Assembly (NCBI RefSeq): GCF_035497915.1
Contig: NZ_DATJCS010000009.1
Coordinates: 7,689 to 71,688 of the forward strand
Source: Serpens sp035497915
Lineage (GTDB): Bacteria; Pseudomonadota; Gammaproteobacteria; Pseudomonadales; Pseudomonadaceae
DNA: 64,000 bases
Direction of reading: 5' to 3'
In this document: positions 24,193 through 34,701 of the stretch, in pieces
Layout: each line of letters starts with the position of its first letter
Position numbering within the stretch: position 1 is the first letter of the stretch
Position numbers and translations under genes: made by a program
The notes under the pieces: model-generated
What the model saw: the letters and a program-made list of their open reading frames with translations, nothing else
What the model was told of the DNA's origin: nothing
Database searches by the model: none

Positions 24193-25854
24193 ATGGATAT
24201 CAAACGTTCGATATTGCTCGTCGCCCTGGCAGTCGTCTCCTATCTGCTGGTTCTGCAGTGGAATGAGGACTACGGCCAGGCGGCCCTGCCGCCGGCACAG
24301 AATAACGTTGCCAGCAACACCGTCAGCGATCTGCCGGATACGCAAGCCAGCGCGCTCCACGACGACGTGCCCGTGGCCGAGCAGGCCCAGCCGCAAGCCA
24401 GCCAGGTGGCCGATGCCGCCAGCAGCGATCAGCTGATCCGCGTCAGCACCGACGTGCTGGAGCTGGCCATCAACCCGGTCGGCGGCGATATCGTGCAGTT
24501 GAGCCTGCCGAAATACCCGCGCCATCAGAAGAATCCCGAGGTGCCGTTCCAGCTGTTCGACAACCGCAGCGGCAGCACCTACGTGGCACAGAGCGGCCTG
24601 GTCGGCAACATCGCGCCGGACAGCAGCGCCGGTCGTGCCCGCTGGAGCAGCGAAGCGCGCCAGTACCAGCTGGCCGACGGTCAGGAGCAACTGGTCGTCG
24701 ATCTGCGCTACGCCGATCAGGGCATCAGCTACATCAAGCGCTTCACCCTCAAGCGCGGCGCCTACGACCTCAAGGTCGAGTACCTGATCGACAACCAGAG
24801 CGACCAGACCTGGCACGGCACCCCCTACGCGCAGCTCAAGCGTGATGGCAGCGCCGATCCGTCGTCGACCACCGCCACCTCGGCCACCTACCTGGGTGCG
24901 GCGATCTGGACCCCCGAGGAGAACTACAAGAAAGTTTCCATGGGCGATCTGGACGACAAGCGCCTGAAGCAAACCGTACCGGGCGGCTGGGTCGCCTGGC
25001 TGCAGCACTACTTCGTCACCGCCTGGATTCCCGCCGCCAACAGCACCAACAACGTGGAAGGCCGCAAGGACAGCCAGGGCAACTACATCATCGGCTTCAC
25101 CAGCGACACACTGAGCGTGCCGGCCGGCGGCCAGGGCGCCACCGCGATGACCCTCTACGCCGGTCCGAAGATCCAGGAAGACCTCAAGGCGCTGGCGCCC
25201 GACCTGGACCTGACCGTCGACTACGGCATCCTGTGGTTCCTGGCCCAGCCGATCTTCTGGCTGCTGGAACTGATCCACGACGTGCTCGGCAATTGGGGCT
25301 GGTCGATCGTGGTGCTGACCCTGATCATCAAGCTGATCTTCTTCCCGCTCTCTGCCGCCAGCTACAAGTCCATGGCCCGCATGCGCGCCGTGTCGCCCAA
25401 GCTGCAGGCCCTCAAGGAGCAGCACGGTGAGGATCGCCAGAAGATGTCCCAGGCGATGATGGAGCTGTACAAGAAGGAAAAGATCAACCCGCTGGGCGGC
25501 TGCCTGCCGATCCTGGTACAGATGCCGGTATTCCTGGCCCTGTACTGGGTGCTGCTGGAAAGCGTGGAGATGCGCCAGGCGCCGTGGATGCTGTGGATCA
25601 CCGACCTGTCGATCACCGATCCGTACTTCATCCTGCCGATCATCATGGGTGTGACCATGTTCATCCAGCAGCAGCTCAACCCGACGCCGCCGGATCCCAT
25701 GCAGGCGCGCGTGATGAAGCTGCTGCCGATCATCTTCACCTTCTTCTTCCTGTGGTTCCCCGCCGGTCTGGTGCTGTACTGGGTGGTCAACAACGTCCTG
25801 TCCATCGCCCAGCAGTGGTACATTACCCGGCAGATCGAGGCTGCGGCCAAGTAA
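24193..25854 (+). CDS. yidC: Membrane protein insertase YidC
   Basis: 553 residues. N-terminal membrane anchor (MDIKRSILLVALAVVSYLLVL), a large periplasmic beta-sandwich domain (about 75-330, including IKRFTLKRGAYDLKVEYLI), then the Oxa1-like core of five helices (about 355-545) with the conserved arginine region and GGCLPILVQMPVFLALYWVL. It inserts and folds inner-membrane proteins with or without Sec; Fo subunit c from atpE in this window is a classic substrate. Followed by a terminator. Confidence 0.99.
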   Translation: MDIKRSILLVALAVVSYLLVLQWNEDYGQAALPPAQNNVASNTVSDLPDTQASALHDDVPVAEQAQPQASQVADAASSDQLIRVSTDVLELAINPVGGDIVQLSLPKYPRHQKNPEVPFQLFDNRSGSTYVAQSGLVGNIAPDSSAGRARWSSEARQYQLADGQEQLVVDLRYADQGISYIKRFTLKRGAYDLKVEYLIDNQSDQTWHGTPYAQLKRDGSADPSSTTATSATYLGAAIWTPEENYKKVSMGDLDDKRLKQTVPGGWVAWLQHYFVTAWIPAANSTNNVEGRKDSQGNYIIGFTSDTLSVPAGGQGATAMTLYAGPKIQEDLKALAPDLDLTVDYGILWFLAQPIFWLLELIHDVLGNWGWSIVVLTLIIKLIFFPLSAASYKSMARMRAVSPKLQALKEQHGEDRQKMSQAMMELYKKEKINPLGGCLPILVQMPVFLALYWVLLESVEMRQAPWMLWITDLSITDPYFILPIIMGVTMFIQQQLNPTPPDPMQARVMKLLPIIFTFFFLWFPAGLVLYWVVNNVLSIAQQWYITRQIEAAAK

Positions 25855-25882
25855 GCCGGCGCCATCCGCCAAACCCTGCAAA

Positions 25883-25904
25883 CGCCCCGTTCTCGGGGCG
25901 TTTT
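25883..25904 (+). terminator. Rho-independent terminator after yidC
   Basis: 7-bp stem CGCCCCG / CGGGGCG with TTCT loop, then TTTT. It lies 28 nt after the yidC stop and 20 nt before mnmE, so mnmE may depend on read-through or a promoter of its own. Confidence 0.8.
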
Positions 25905-25924
25905 GCTTTGTGGAGAAACGTTCC

Positions 25925-27289
25925 ATGCACAGCCGTGACACCATCGCCGCCGTCGCCACCGCCCAGGGTCGTGGGGGCGTCGGCATCGTGCGGGTTTCCG
26001 GGCCGCTGGCCCTGCCGATCGCCGAGGCGCTGAGCGGCCGCGCGCCGCGCCCGCGCCACGCCCATTACGGTCCCTGGCGCGACGCCGAGGGCCAGGTGCT
26101 GGACGAGGGCATCCTGCTGTTCTTCCCCGGCCCGCATTCGTTCACCGGCGAGGATGTGCTGGAACTGCAGGGGCATGGCGGGCCGGTGGTGCTCGATTTG
26201 CTGCTGGACCGCTGCCTGTCCCTGGGCGCGCGGCAGGCGCGACCGGGCGAGTTCAGCGAGCGCGCCTTCCTCAACGACAAACTGGACCTGGCGCAGGCCG
26301 AAGCCATCGCCGACCTGATCGAGGCCAGCTCCGCCCAGGCGGCGCGCAATGCCCTGCGCTCGCTGCAAGGTGAATTCTCGCGGCGCGTGCACGAGCTGAG
26401 CGAGCAGCTGATCCAGCTGCGCATCTATGTGGAGGCCGCCATCGACTTTCCCGAGGAGGAGATCGATTTCCTCGCCGATGGCCACGTGCTGCGCCAGCTG
26501 GAAGCGATCCGCGCGTACCTGGCCGAGGTGCAGCGCACGGCCGGGCAGGGCGCACTGCTGCGCGACGGTATGACGGTGGTGATCGCCGGGCGCCCGAACG
26601 CCGGCAAGTCCAGCCTGCTCAACGCGCTGGCCGGCCGCGAGGCGGCGATCGTCACCGACATCGCCGGCACCACCCGCGACCTGCTGCGCGAACATATCCA
26701 CATCGACGGCATGCCGCTGCACGTGGTGGATACCGCCGGGCTGCGCGACACCGACGACCAGGTCGAGCGCATTGGCGTGGAACGCGCGCTGCAGGCCATC
26801 GAGGGCGCCGATCGCATCCTGCTGCTGGTGGACTCCAGCGCCTCAGAGGCCGACGATCCCTTCGCCCTGTGGCCGGAGTTCCTGGACAAGCGCCCGGCAC
26901 CCGAGCGGGTCACGCTGATTCGCAACAAGATCGACCTGAGTGGCGAACCGGCCGGCATCCAGCAGGGGGCCGATGGCCACGTCACCCTGAGCCTGTCGGC
27001 GCGCAATGGCGCCGGCCTGGAGCTGCTGCGCGAACACCTGAAGACCTGCATGGGCTATCAGCAGACCGCCGAGAGCGGCTTCAGCGCGCGCCGCCGGCAC
27101 CTGGAGGCCTTGCACCAGGCCGCCGCCCACCTGGATCACGGCCATGCGCAACTGACCCTGGCCGGCGCCGGCGAGCTGCTCGCCGAGGACCTGCGCCAGG
27201 CCCAGCAGGCGCTTGGCGAGATCACCGGGGCGTTCAGTTCCGACGATCTGCTCGGACGGATCTTCTCCAGCTTCTGCATCGGTAAGTGA
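25925..27289 (+). CDS. mnmE: tRNA modification GTPase MnmE
   Basis: 454 residues from the ATG at 25925, preceded by GGAGAAA; an upstream in-frame GTG would swallow that site. N-terminal formyl-THF-binding domain (1-118), helical domain, and an inserted G domain with GRPNAGKSS (222-230), DIAGTTRD and the DTAGLRDT switch. The C-terminal CIGK ends with the conserved cysteine. With MnmG it installs 5-carboxymethylaminomethyl-uridine at the tRNA wobble position; mnmG follows after the 385-nt gap. Confidence 0.99.
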   Translation: MHSRDTIAAVATAQGRGGVGIVRVSGPLALPIAEALSGRAPRPRHAHYGPWRDAEGQVLDEGILLFFPGPHSFTGEDVLELQGHGGPVVLDLLLDRCLSLGARQARPGEFSERAFLNDKLDLAQAEAIADLIEASSAQAARNALRSLQGEFSRRVHELSEQLIQLRIYVEAAIDFPEEEIDFLADGHVLRQLEAIRAYLAEVQRTAGQGALLRDGMTVVIAGRPNAGKSSLLNALAGREAAIVTDIAGTTRDLLREHIHIDGMPLHVVDTAGLRDTDDQVERIGVERALQAIEGADRILLLVDSSASEADDPFALWPEFLDKRPAPERVTLIRNKIDLSGEPAGIQQGADGHVTLSLSARNGAGLELLREHLKTCMGYQQTAESGFSARRRHLEALHQAAAHLDHGHAQLTLAGAGELLAEDLRQAQQALGEITGAFSSDDLLGRIFSSFCIGK

Positions 27290-27674
27290 GGAACAAGGCG
27301 GGCGGCAAACCCTGTGCACAAGTGCCCCTGAACCCGGTCGATAAGCCTGGGGATTTGTCGCGCATAACGCCCCCTGTGGATAGCTGGCCCAGTTCTCCCC
27401 AGCTTGCCGACCGCTTATGCCGAGCTTGCACCCGGCTTCGCCACAGGGTTGTCATTTCCCCCAGGCCCTTGTGCAGACGGCGCGGAGTCGGTTATCCACA
27501 GAAAAGCCCGCTTCTAAACATAGCTTTAAGAGAAAGCTCTTCAATACATTCATTTCTCTCTTATCTATAAGCCAGGTGGCCGGGCCAGGCGACGGCCAGA
27601 CTTCTTTCAGGCTCGTCCAGCGCCTATACTTGCCGGCTTCCCTGAATTCCCAGCTCATAACCGCGAGGTGCGTG
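27290..27674. other. mnmE-mnmG intergenic region with DnaA boxes and AT-rich stretch
   Basis: 385 non-coding bases. It has a perfect DnaA box TTATCCACA at 27492-27500, a one-mismatch box CTATCCACA on the minus strand (27383-27375), and then an AT-rich tract at 27501-27571 (low-GC for this genome), closely mimicking the layout of the oriC right half. Sequence after both perfect boxes even continues identically (TTATCCACAGAAA). It probably also holds the mnmG promoter, which I could not place confidently. Confidence 0.6.
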
Positions 27675-29566
<1,892 letters not shown>

Positions 29567-29567
<1 letters not shown>

Positions 29568-30214
29568 TGAGCCTCGTGACCGAACGCCATGCCGAGGAAC
29601 TGCGCGCGGGGGCAGCCGAACTGGGCGTGGCGCTGGATGCCCGCCAGCACGAACAGCTGCTGGCCTACCTGGCGCTGCTGATCAAGTGGAACAAGGCGTA
29701 CAACCTCACGGCCGTGCGCAACCCCGACGAGATGGTCTCGCGTCATCTGCTCGACAGCCTGAGCATCGTGCCCAGCGTCGCGCCGCTGGGCGAGCGCTGG
29801 CTGGACGTCGGCTCCGGCGGCGGCATGCCCGGCGTGCCGCTGGCCATCCTGTTTCCGGAGCGCCGTTTCACCCTGCTGGATTCCAACGGCAAGAAGACCC
29901 GTTTCCTCACCCAGGTGAAGCTGGAGCTGCAACTGTCGAACCTGGATGTTGTCCACAGTCGCGTCGAGGCCTTCACCCCGGAACAGCCGTTCCAGGGCAT
30001 CTGTTCGCGGGCTTTCAGCTCGCTGCAGGATTTCGCCGACTGGACCCGCCACCTGGGCGATGCTGAAACTCGCTGGCTGGCCATGAAGGGCGTGCAGCCG
30101 GATGACGAGCTGCAGGCCCTGCCGGAAGACTTCCACCTGGAAAGTTGCCAGGTGCTGAAAGTCCCTGGTTGCCAAGGCCAGCGGCATCTGCTGATACTGC
30201 GCCGCACGGTCTAA
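29567..30214 (+). CDS. rsmG: 16S rRNA (guanine-527-N7)-methyltransferase RsmG (GidB)
   Basis: 215 residues. SAM-dependent methyltransferase with motif I LDVGSGGGMPGVPLAI and the preceding NLTAVRNPDEMVSRHLLDSL stretch typical of GidB. It methylates G527 in the 530 loop of 16S rRNA; loss gives low-level streptomycin resistance in other species. Start overlaps the mnmG stop (TGATG). Confidence 0.98.
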
Positions 30215-30233
30215 ACAGGGGAATGTGACAGCC

Positions 30234-31010
30234 ATGGGCAAGGTATTTGCCATCGCCAACCAGAAGGGCGGGGTCGCCAAGACCACCACCTGCATCAACC
30301 TTGCCGCCTCGCTGGTGGCCACCAAGCGCAAGGTGCTGCTGATTGACCTGGATCCACAGGGCAACGCCACCAGCGGCAGCGGTGTGGACAAGTCCGCCGT
30401 CGAGCTGTCCGTCTACGATGTGCTGCTGGGCCATTGCGGCGTCGAGGAGGCGCTGCAGCACAGCGAACATGGCGGCTATCCACTGCTGCCGGCCAACCGC
30501 GACCTCACCGCCGCCGAGGTGGAGCTGCTCAAGGTGCCGACCAAGGAGCTGCGTCTGCGCAACGCGCTGGCTCCGGTGCGCGAGCGCTACGATTACATCC
30601 TGATCGACTGCCCGCCGACGCTGTCCATGCTGACCATCAACGCCCTGGCCGCCGCCGACGGGGTGATCATTCCCATGCAGTGCGAGTACTACGCCCTGGA
30701 AGGCCTGACCGACCTGGTCAACTCCATCCAGCGCATCGCCCAGGCACTCAATCCCGGGCTGAAGATCGAGGGGCTGCTGCGCACCATGTACGACCCGCGC
30801 ATCGGCCTGGCCAACGAGGTCTCCGAGCAGCTCAAGGCGCACTTCGGCGAGCGCCTCTACGACACCATCATTCCACGCAACGTGCGGCTGGCCGAGGCAC
30901 CCAGCTACGGCATGCCGGCGCTGGCCTACGACAAGCAATCCCGCGGGGCGCTGGCCTATCTGGCGCTGGCCGGCGAACTGGCGCGCCGCCAGGCCGCCAT
31001 CCCCGCCTGA
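30234..31010 (+). CDS. parA: Chromosome partitioning ATPase ParA (Soj)
   Basis: 258 residues from the ATG at 30234 (an upstream GTG is possible). A deviant Walker A motif KGGVAKTT is at 11-18 with the signature lysine Lys11 and Lys16; most relatives have Gly instead of Ala15. Walker B region is YDYILIDCPPTLSML. It binds DNA non-specifically as an ATP dimer and, with ParB at parS, moves the origins apart. It lies 19 nt after rsmG and 14 nt before parB. Confidence 0.97.
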   Translation: MGKVFAIANQKGGVAKTTTCINLAASLVATKRKVLLIDLDPQGNATSGSGVDKSAVELSVYDVLLGHCGVEEALQHSEHGGYPLLPANRDLTAAEVELLKVPTKELRLRNALAPVRERYDYILIDCPPTLSMLTINALAAADGVIIPMQCEYYALEGLTDLVNSIQRIAQALNPGLKIEGLLRTMYDPRIGLANEVSEQLKAHFGERLYDTIIPRNVRLAEAPSYGMPALAYDKQSRGALAYLALAGELARRQAAIPA

Positions 31011-31024
31011 CTCAAGGAACCCGC

Positions 31025-31897
31025 ATGGCGATCAAGAAAAAAGGTCTCGGACGTGGACTCGATGCCCTGCTCGGCGGAGCCAGCGTGACCGCCATGCAGG
31101 AAGAGGCCGCCCAGGCTGAACAGCGCGAGCTGCAGTACCTGCCGCTGGATCTGATCCAGCGCGGCAAGTACCAGCCGCGTCGCGACATGGATCCCGAAGC
31201 CCTGGAGGAGCTGGCCCAGTCGATCCAGGCCCAGGGAGTCATGCAGCCGATCGTGGTGCGCCCGATCGGCGACAACCGCTACGAGATCATCGCCGGCGAA
31301 CGCCGCTGGCGGGCCAGCCAGCAGGCCGGCCTGGAGAAGATTCCGGCCATGGTGCGCGAGGTGCCGGACGAGGCGGCCATCGCCATGGCGCTGATCGAGA
31401 ACATCCAGCGCGAGGACCTCAACCCCATCGAGGAAGCCGTGGCGCTGCAACGTCTGCAGCAGGAATTCCAGCTCACCCAGCAGCAGGTCGCCGACGCGGT
31501 CGGCAAGTCGCGGGTGACCATCAGCAACCTGTTGCGCCTGATCGCCCTGCCGGAAGAGATCAAGACCCTGCTCGCCCACGGCGATCTGGAAATGGGCCAC
31601 GCCCGCGCGCTGTTGGGTCTGCCGGCGGAACGTCAGGTGGAAGGCGCGCGGCACGTTGTCGCACGCGGCCTGACCGTGCGCCAGACCGAGGCCCTGGTGC
31701 GCCAGTGGCTGAGCGAAAAGGAACGGCCGGCCCGCGAGGAGCGCACCGATCCGGACATCGAGCGCCTGGAGCAGCGCCTGGCCGAGCGCCTGGGCTCGCC
31801 GGTGCAGATCCGCCATGGTGAGAAAGGCAAGGGCCAGCTGATCATCCGCTACAGTTCGCTGGACGAGTTGCAGGGCGTCCTGGCGCATATCCGCTGA
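31025..31897 (+). CDS. parB: Chromosome partitioning protein ParB (Spo0J)
   Basis: 290 residues. The N-terminal peptide KGLGRGLDALLG activates the ParA ATPase. The CTP-binding core contains GERRWRA (91-97) and the ENIQREDLNPIEEA stretch; the helix-turn-helix (about 146-168, QQVADAVGKSRVTISNLLRL) recognises parS; the C-terminal dimerisation domain spans about 240-290. Its targets are the two parS sites in recF, and probably others outside the window. Confidence 0.98.
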   Translation: MAIKKKGLGRGLDALLGGASVTAMQEEAAQAEQRELQYLPLDLIQRGKYQPRRDMDPEALEELAQSIQAQGVMQPIVVRPIGDNRYEIIAGERRWRASQQAGLEKIPAMVREVPDEAAIAMALIENIQREDLNPIEEAVALQRLQQEFQLTQQQVADAVGKSRVTISNLLRLIALPEEIKTLLAHGDLEMGHARALLGLPAERQVEGARHVVARGLTVRQTEALVRQWLSEKERPAREERTDPDIERLEQRLAERLGSPVQIRHGEKGKGQLIIRYSSLDELQGVLAHIR

Positions 31898-31941
31898 AAC
31901 ACTTCACATTCGGCGATAGTCGGAAATCCACCATAAGGCGG

Positions 31942-31970
31942 TTGAGTGCCGGAGGGGACCACCCTATACT
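31942..31970 (+). promoter_or_regulatory. Sigma-70 promoter of the atp operon
   Basis: TTGAGT (31942-31947), exactly 17 nt spacer, TATACT (31965-31970), about 37 nt before atpI. Strong match to the consensus and correctly placed in the parB-atpI gap. Confidence 0.85.
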
Positions 31971-32006
31971 CGCCCCGCATTTTTCGGCGGCGGGTCCGCC
32001 GAGCCA

Positions 32007-32417
32007 ATGGGACGACCGGTGAACTACCGCAACAAGACTCCGCTGTATCGCCTGCCGGTTTTCCGGGTGTTGCGGGCGCAGACCTTGGTGATGCTGGTTG
32101 CGGCCCTGTGCGGCACGGTCCTGTTCGACTGGCTCACCGGGTACTCCGTGCTGCTGGGGGGGCTGATCGCCCTGTTGGCCAATGTGTATTTCGCGTTCAA
32201 GGCCTTTCGTTATTTTGGCGCGCGATCGGCCCGAGCCATCGTCCAGTCGTTCTGGGCGGGAGAAATGGGCAAGCTGATTCTGACAGCGGCGCTGTTCGCG
32301 CTGGTGTTCGTGGCGGTAAAGCCATTGCAGCCGCTCGCTCTGTTCACCGGCTACCTGCTGGTGCTGGGCACGGGGGCAAGCGCATTGCTGCTGCTGAAAA
32401 ACAATCCGAAGCATTGA
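32007..32417 (+). CDS. atpI: ATP synthase protein I
   Basis: 136 residues with four predicted membrane helices (about 26-45, 47-66, 86-105, 108-128). AtpI is a non-structural first gene of many atp operons and is thought to help assemble the c-ring. The start is not certain: ATG at 32007 has a weak ribosome site, and a GTG at 32022 (VNYRNKTPLYRLPVF) is preceded by GGGAC. Position before atpB confirms identity. Confidence 0.9.
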   Translation: MGRPVNYRNKTPLYRLPVFRVLRAQTLVMLVAALCGTVLFDWLTGYSVLLGGLIALLANVYFAFKAFRYFGARSARAIVQSFWAGEMGKLILTAALFALVFVAVKPLQPLALFTGYLLVLGTGASALLLLKNNPKH

Positions 32418-32433
32418 GCAATTTGAGGCGACT

Positions 32434-33288
32434 ATGGCAAGTACCCCGGCTGAGTATATCCAGCACCACCTGCAGAACCTGACCTTGGGTAAGTTGCCGG
32501 AAGGCTACGTTCGCGCCGATGGCAGCGTCCTCGATCAGGCCACCTGGACCATCGCCCAGACCGGGGCGGAAGCCAAGGCCATGGGCTTCATGGCTGTCCA
32601 CCTGGATACCCTGGGCTGGTCGCTGCTGATGGGCTTCATCTTCATCTTCCTGTTCCGCATGGTTGCCAAGAACGCCACCGAGGGTGTGCCGGGCAAGCTG
32701 CAGAACCTGGTGGAACTCAGCGTCGAATTCATCGAAGGCATCGTCAAGGACACCTTCCACGGTCGCAATCCCCTCATCGCGCCGCTGGCCCTGACCATTT
32801 TCGTCTGGGTGCTGCTGATGAACAGCCTGAAGTGGATCCCGGTCGACTACATCCCGGGCATCGCCACCCTGCTGGGCCTGCCGGCCTTCAAGATCGTGCC
32901 GACCGCCGACCCGAACGGCACCTTCGGCCTGTCCCTGGGCGTGTTCATCCTGATCCTGTTCTACAGCGTCAAGGTCAAGGGCGTCGGTGGCTTCGCCAAG
33001 GAACTGGGCTTCACCCCGTTCAAGCACTGGTCGCTGATCCCCTTCAACCTGTTCCTCGAAATCCTCGGTCTGCTGACCAAGCCGCTGAGTCTGGCTCTGC
33101 GTTTGTTCGGCAACATGTATGCGGGTGAGGTGGTCTTCATCCTCATCGCACTGCTGCCGTTCTACGTGCAGTGGACCCTGAACGTGCCGTGGGCGATCTT
33201 CCATATCCTGGTGATCCCGCTGCAAGCGTTCATCTTCATGGTGCTGACCGTGGTGTACCTCAGTGCTGCCCATGAAGAACACCACTGA
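32434..33288 (+). CDS. atpB: ATP synthase Fo subunit a
   Basis: 284 residues. Polytopic subunit that forms the proton half-channels against the c-ring. The essential arginine lies in PLSLALRLFGNMYAGEVVF, and further membrane helices span about 60-80, 108-128, 165-185, 235-275. Its position after atpI and before atpE is canonical. Confidence 0.98.
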   Translation: MASTPAEYIQHHLQNLTLGKLPEGYVRADGSVLDQATWTIAQTGAEAKAMGFMAVHLDTLGWSLLMGFIFIFLFRMVAKNATEGVPGKLQNLVELSVEFIEGIVKDTFHGRNPLIAPLALTIFVWVLLMNSLKWIPVDYIPGIATLLGLPAFKIVPTADPNGTFGLSLGVFILILFYSVKVKGVGGFAKELGFTPFKHWSLIPFNLFLEILGLLTKPLSLALRLFGNMYAGEVVFILIALLPFYVQWTLNVPWAIFHILVIPLQAFIFMVLTVVYLSAAHEEHH

Positions 33289-33339
33289 GCAACGCTCGAT
33301 CCTTTGCAATCCCTAACCCCTTAGCTTCAGGAGCTTTAC

Positions 33340-33579
33340 ATGGAACTCGTCATCATCGCCGCCTCTATCATGATCGGTCTGGGTGCTCTGGGCACCGGCA
33401 TCGGCTTCTCCATCCTGGGTGGCAAGCTGCTGGAATCCACCGCTCGTCAACCCGAGCTGGCTCCCCAGCTGCAAACCAAGACCTTCCTGATGGCCGGTCT
33501 GCTCGACGCCGTTCCGATGATCGGTGTTGGTATCGCCATGTACCTCATCTTCGTTGTTGCCCCCAGCGTCGCTGGCTAA
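33340..33579 (+). CDS. atpE: ATP synthase Fo subunit c
   Basis: 79 residues, two hydrophobic helices joined by the polar loop TARQPELAPQ. Glycine-rich helix 1 (GLGALGTGIGFSILGG) and the proton-binding Asp56 in helix 2 (GLLDAVPMIGVG). It has Asp rather than Glu and no sodium-binding signature, so a proton-driven enzyme is expected. A strong AGGAG ribosome site precedes it, fitting the high copy number of c subunits. Confidence 0.99.
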   Translation: MELVIIAASIMIGLGALGTGIGFSILGGKLLESTARQPELAPQLQTKTFLMAGLLDAVPMIGVGIAMYLIFVVAPSVAG

Positions 33580-33666
33580 TCAATGATTTCCTCCGGGTGG
33601 CGGAGCGCATCGCCCGCCGCCTGGCTGCAATCACTGTGAAACAACGAAATAGCATGAGGTAGACCA

Positions 33667-34137
33667 GTGAACATCAATCTGACGCTGCTCGGTCAAACGC
33701 TCGCCTTCGCTATTTTCGTCTGGTTCTGCATGAAGTTCGTCTGGCCGCCGGTAACGGCCGCCATGAGTGCCCGCCAGAAGAAAATCGCCGAAGGTCTCGA
33801 TGCCGCCGGCCGTGCGCAGCAAGACCTGAAACTGGCTCAGGAGAAGGTGTCCAACACCCTCCGCGAGACCAAGGAACAGGCTGCCCAGATCCTCGAGCAG
33901 GCGAACAAGCACGCCAACTCGATCATCGAGCAAGCCAAAGAACAGGCTCGCGCCGAAGGCGAACGCCTGATCGCCGGTGCCCGCGCCGAAATCGAACAGG
34001 AAGTGAACCGCGCCAAGGATCAACTGCGCAACCAGGTAGCGGCTCTGGCCGTGGCTGGTGCGGAGAAGATTCTGGAGTCCCAGGTGGACGCCAAGGTACA
34101 CAACGATCTGGTCGAAAAACTGGCCTCCCAACTCTAA
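33667..34137 (+). CDS. atpF: ATP synthase Fo subunit b
   Basis: 156 residues from a GTG. One N-terminal membrane helix (LLGQTLAFAIFVWFCMKFVWPPV) and a long charged helical coiled coil (about 30-156) that forms the peripheral stalk. Preceded by an 87-nt gap after atpE in which I see only a ribosome site. Confidence 0.98.
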   Translation: MNINLTLLGQTLAFAIFVWFCMKFVWPPVTAAMSARQKKIAEGLDAAGRAQQDLKLAQEKVSNTLRETKEQAAQILEQANKHANSIIEQAKEQARAEGERLIAGARAEIEQEVNRAKDQLRNQVAALAVAGAEKILESQVDAKVHNDLVEKLASQL

Positions 34138-34149
34138 GCGAGGCGAGCG

Positions 34150-34686
34150 ATGATCAATACCCAGACGCTTGCTCGGCCTTACGCCAAAGCCGCTTTCGAG
34201 GTCGCCAGCGCGGCCGGTCGTGCGGAAGCCTGGTCGGCCATGCTGAACCTGGCAGCCGTCGCCGTCGAAGTTCCCGAAGTCGCCGCGTTGCTGAACGACC
34301 CGCGCCTGACCCGCGAAAGCAAGGTCGAGGCTCTGGTTCGTCTGTTCGGTAGCGATATCGACGAAGCGTTCCGCAATTTCGTGCTGACCCTGGGCGAGAA
34401 CGATCGCCTCGCGGTGCTGCCGACTGTGCGCGAGCTCTTCGAGGAGCTCAAGGCCGAGGCCGAAAAAACGCTCGATGCGCAGGTGGAAACCGCGTACGAG
34501 CTCAGCAACGAGCAACTCCAATCCTTGGCTGCCGCCCTGTCCAAGCGACTAGATCGCACCGTCAACCTCCAGCAGGCGGTGAATCCTGCGCTGATCGGCG
34601 GCGTCGTGATTCGCGCCGGCGACGTGGTTGTCGACGGTTCGGTCCGCGGCAAACTGAGCCAGTTGGCCGAATCGTTGAAATCCTGA
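34150..34686 (+). CDS. atpH: ATP synthase F1 subunit delta
   Basis: 178 residues. OSCP/delta family; N-terminal six-helix domain (TLARPYAKAAFEVAS) binding the top of F1, and a C-terminal part ending IGGVVIRAGDVVVDGSVRGKL that contacts subunit b. Starts 12 nt after atpF. Confidence 0.98.
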   Translation: MINTQTLARPYAKAAFEVASAAGRAEAWSAMLNLAAVAVEVPEVAALLNDPRLTRESKVEALVRLFGSDIDEAFRNFVLTLGENDRLAVLPTVRELFEELKAEAEKTLDAQVETAYELSNEQLQSLAAALSKRLDRTVNLQQAVNPALIGGVVIRAGDVVVDGSVRGKLSQLAESLKS

Positions 34687-34701
34687 TTTGAGGGTCATGG
34701 C

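Noticed and set aside
27417..27674. Upstream extension of mnmG
   Set aside because: AT-rich, contains a DnaA box, and homologs start at the GTG 27675 (DFPSRFDVIVIGGG).
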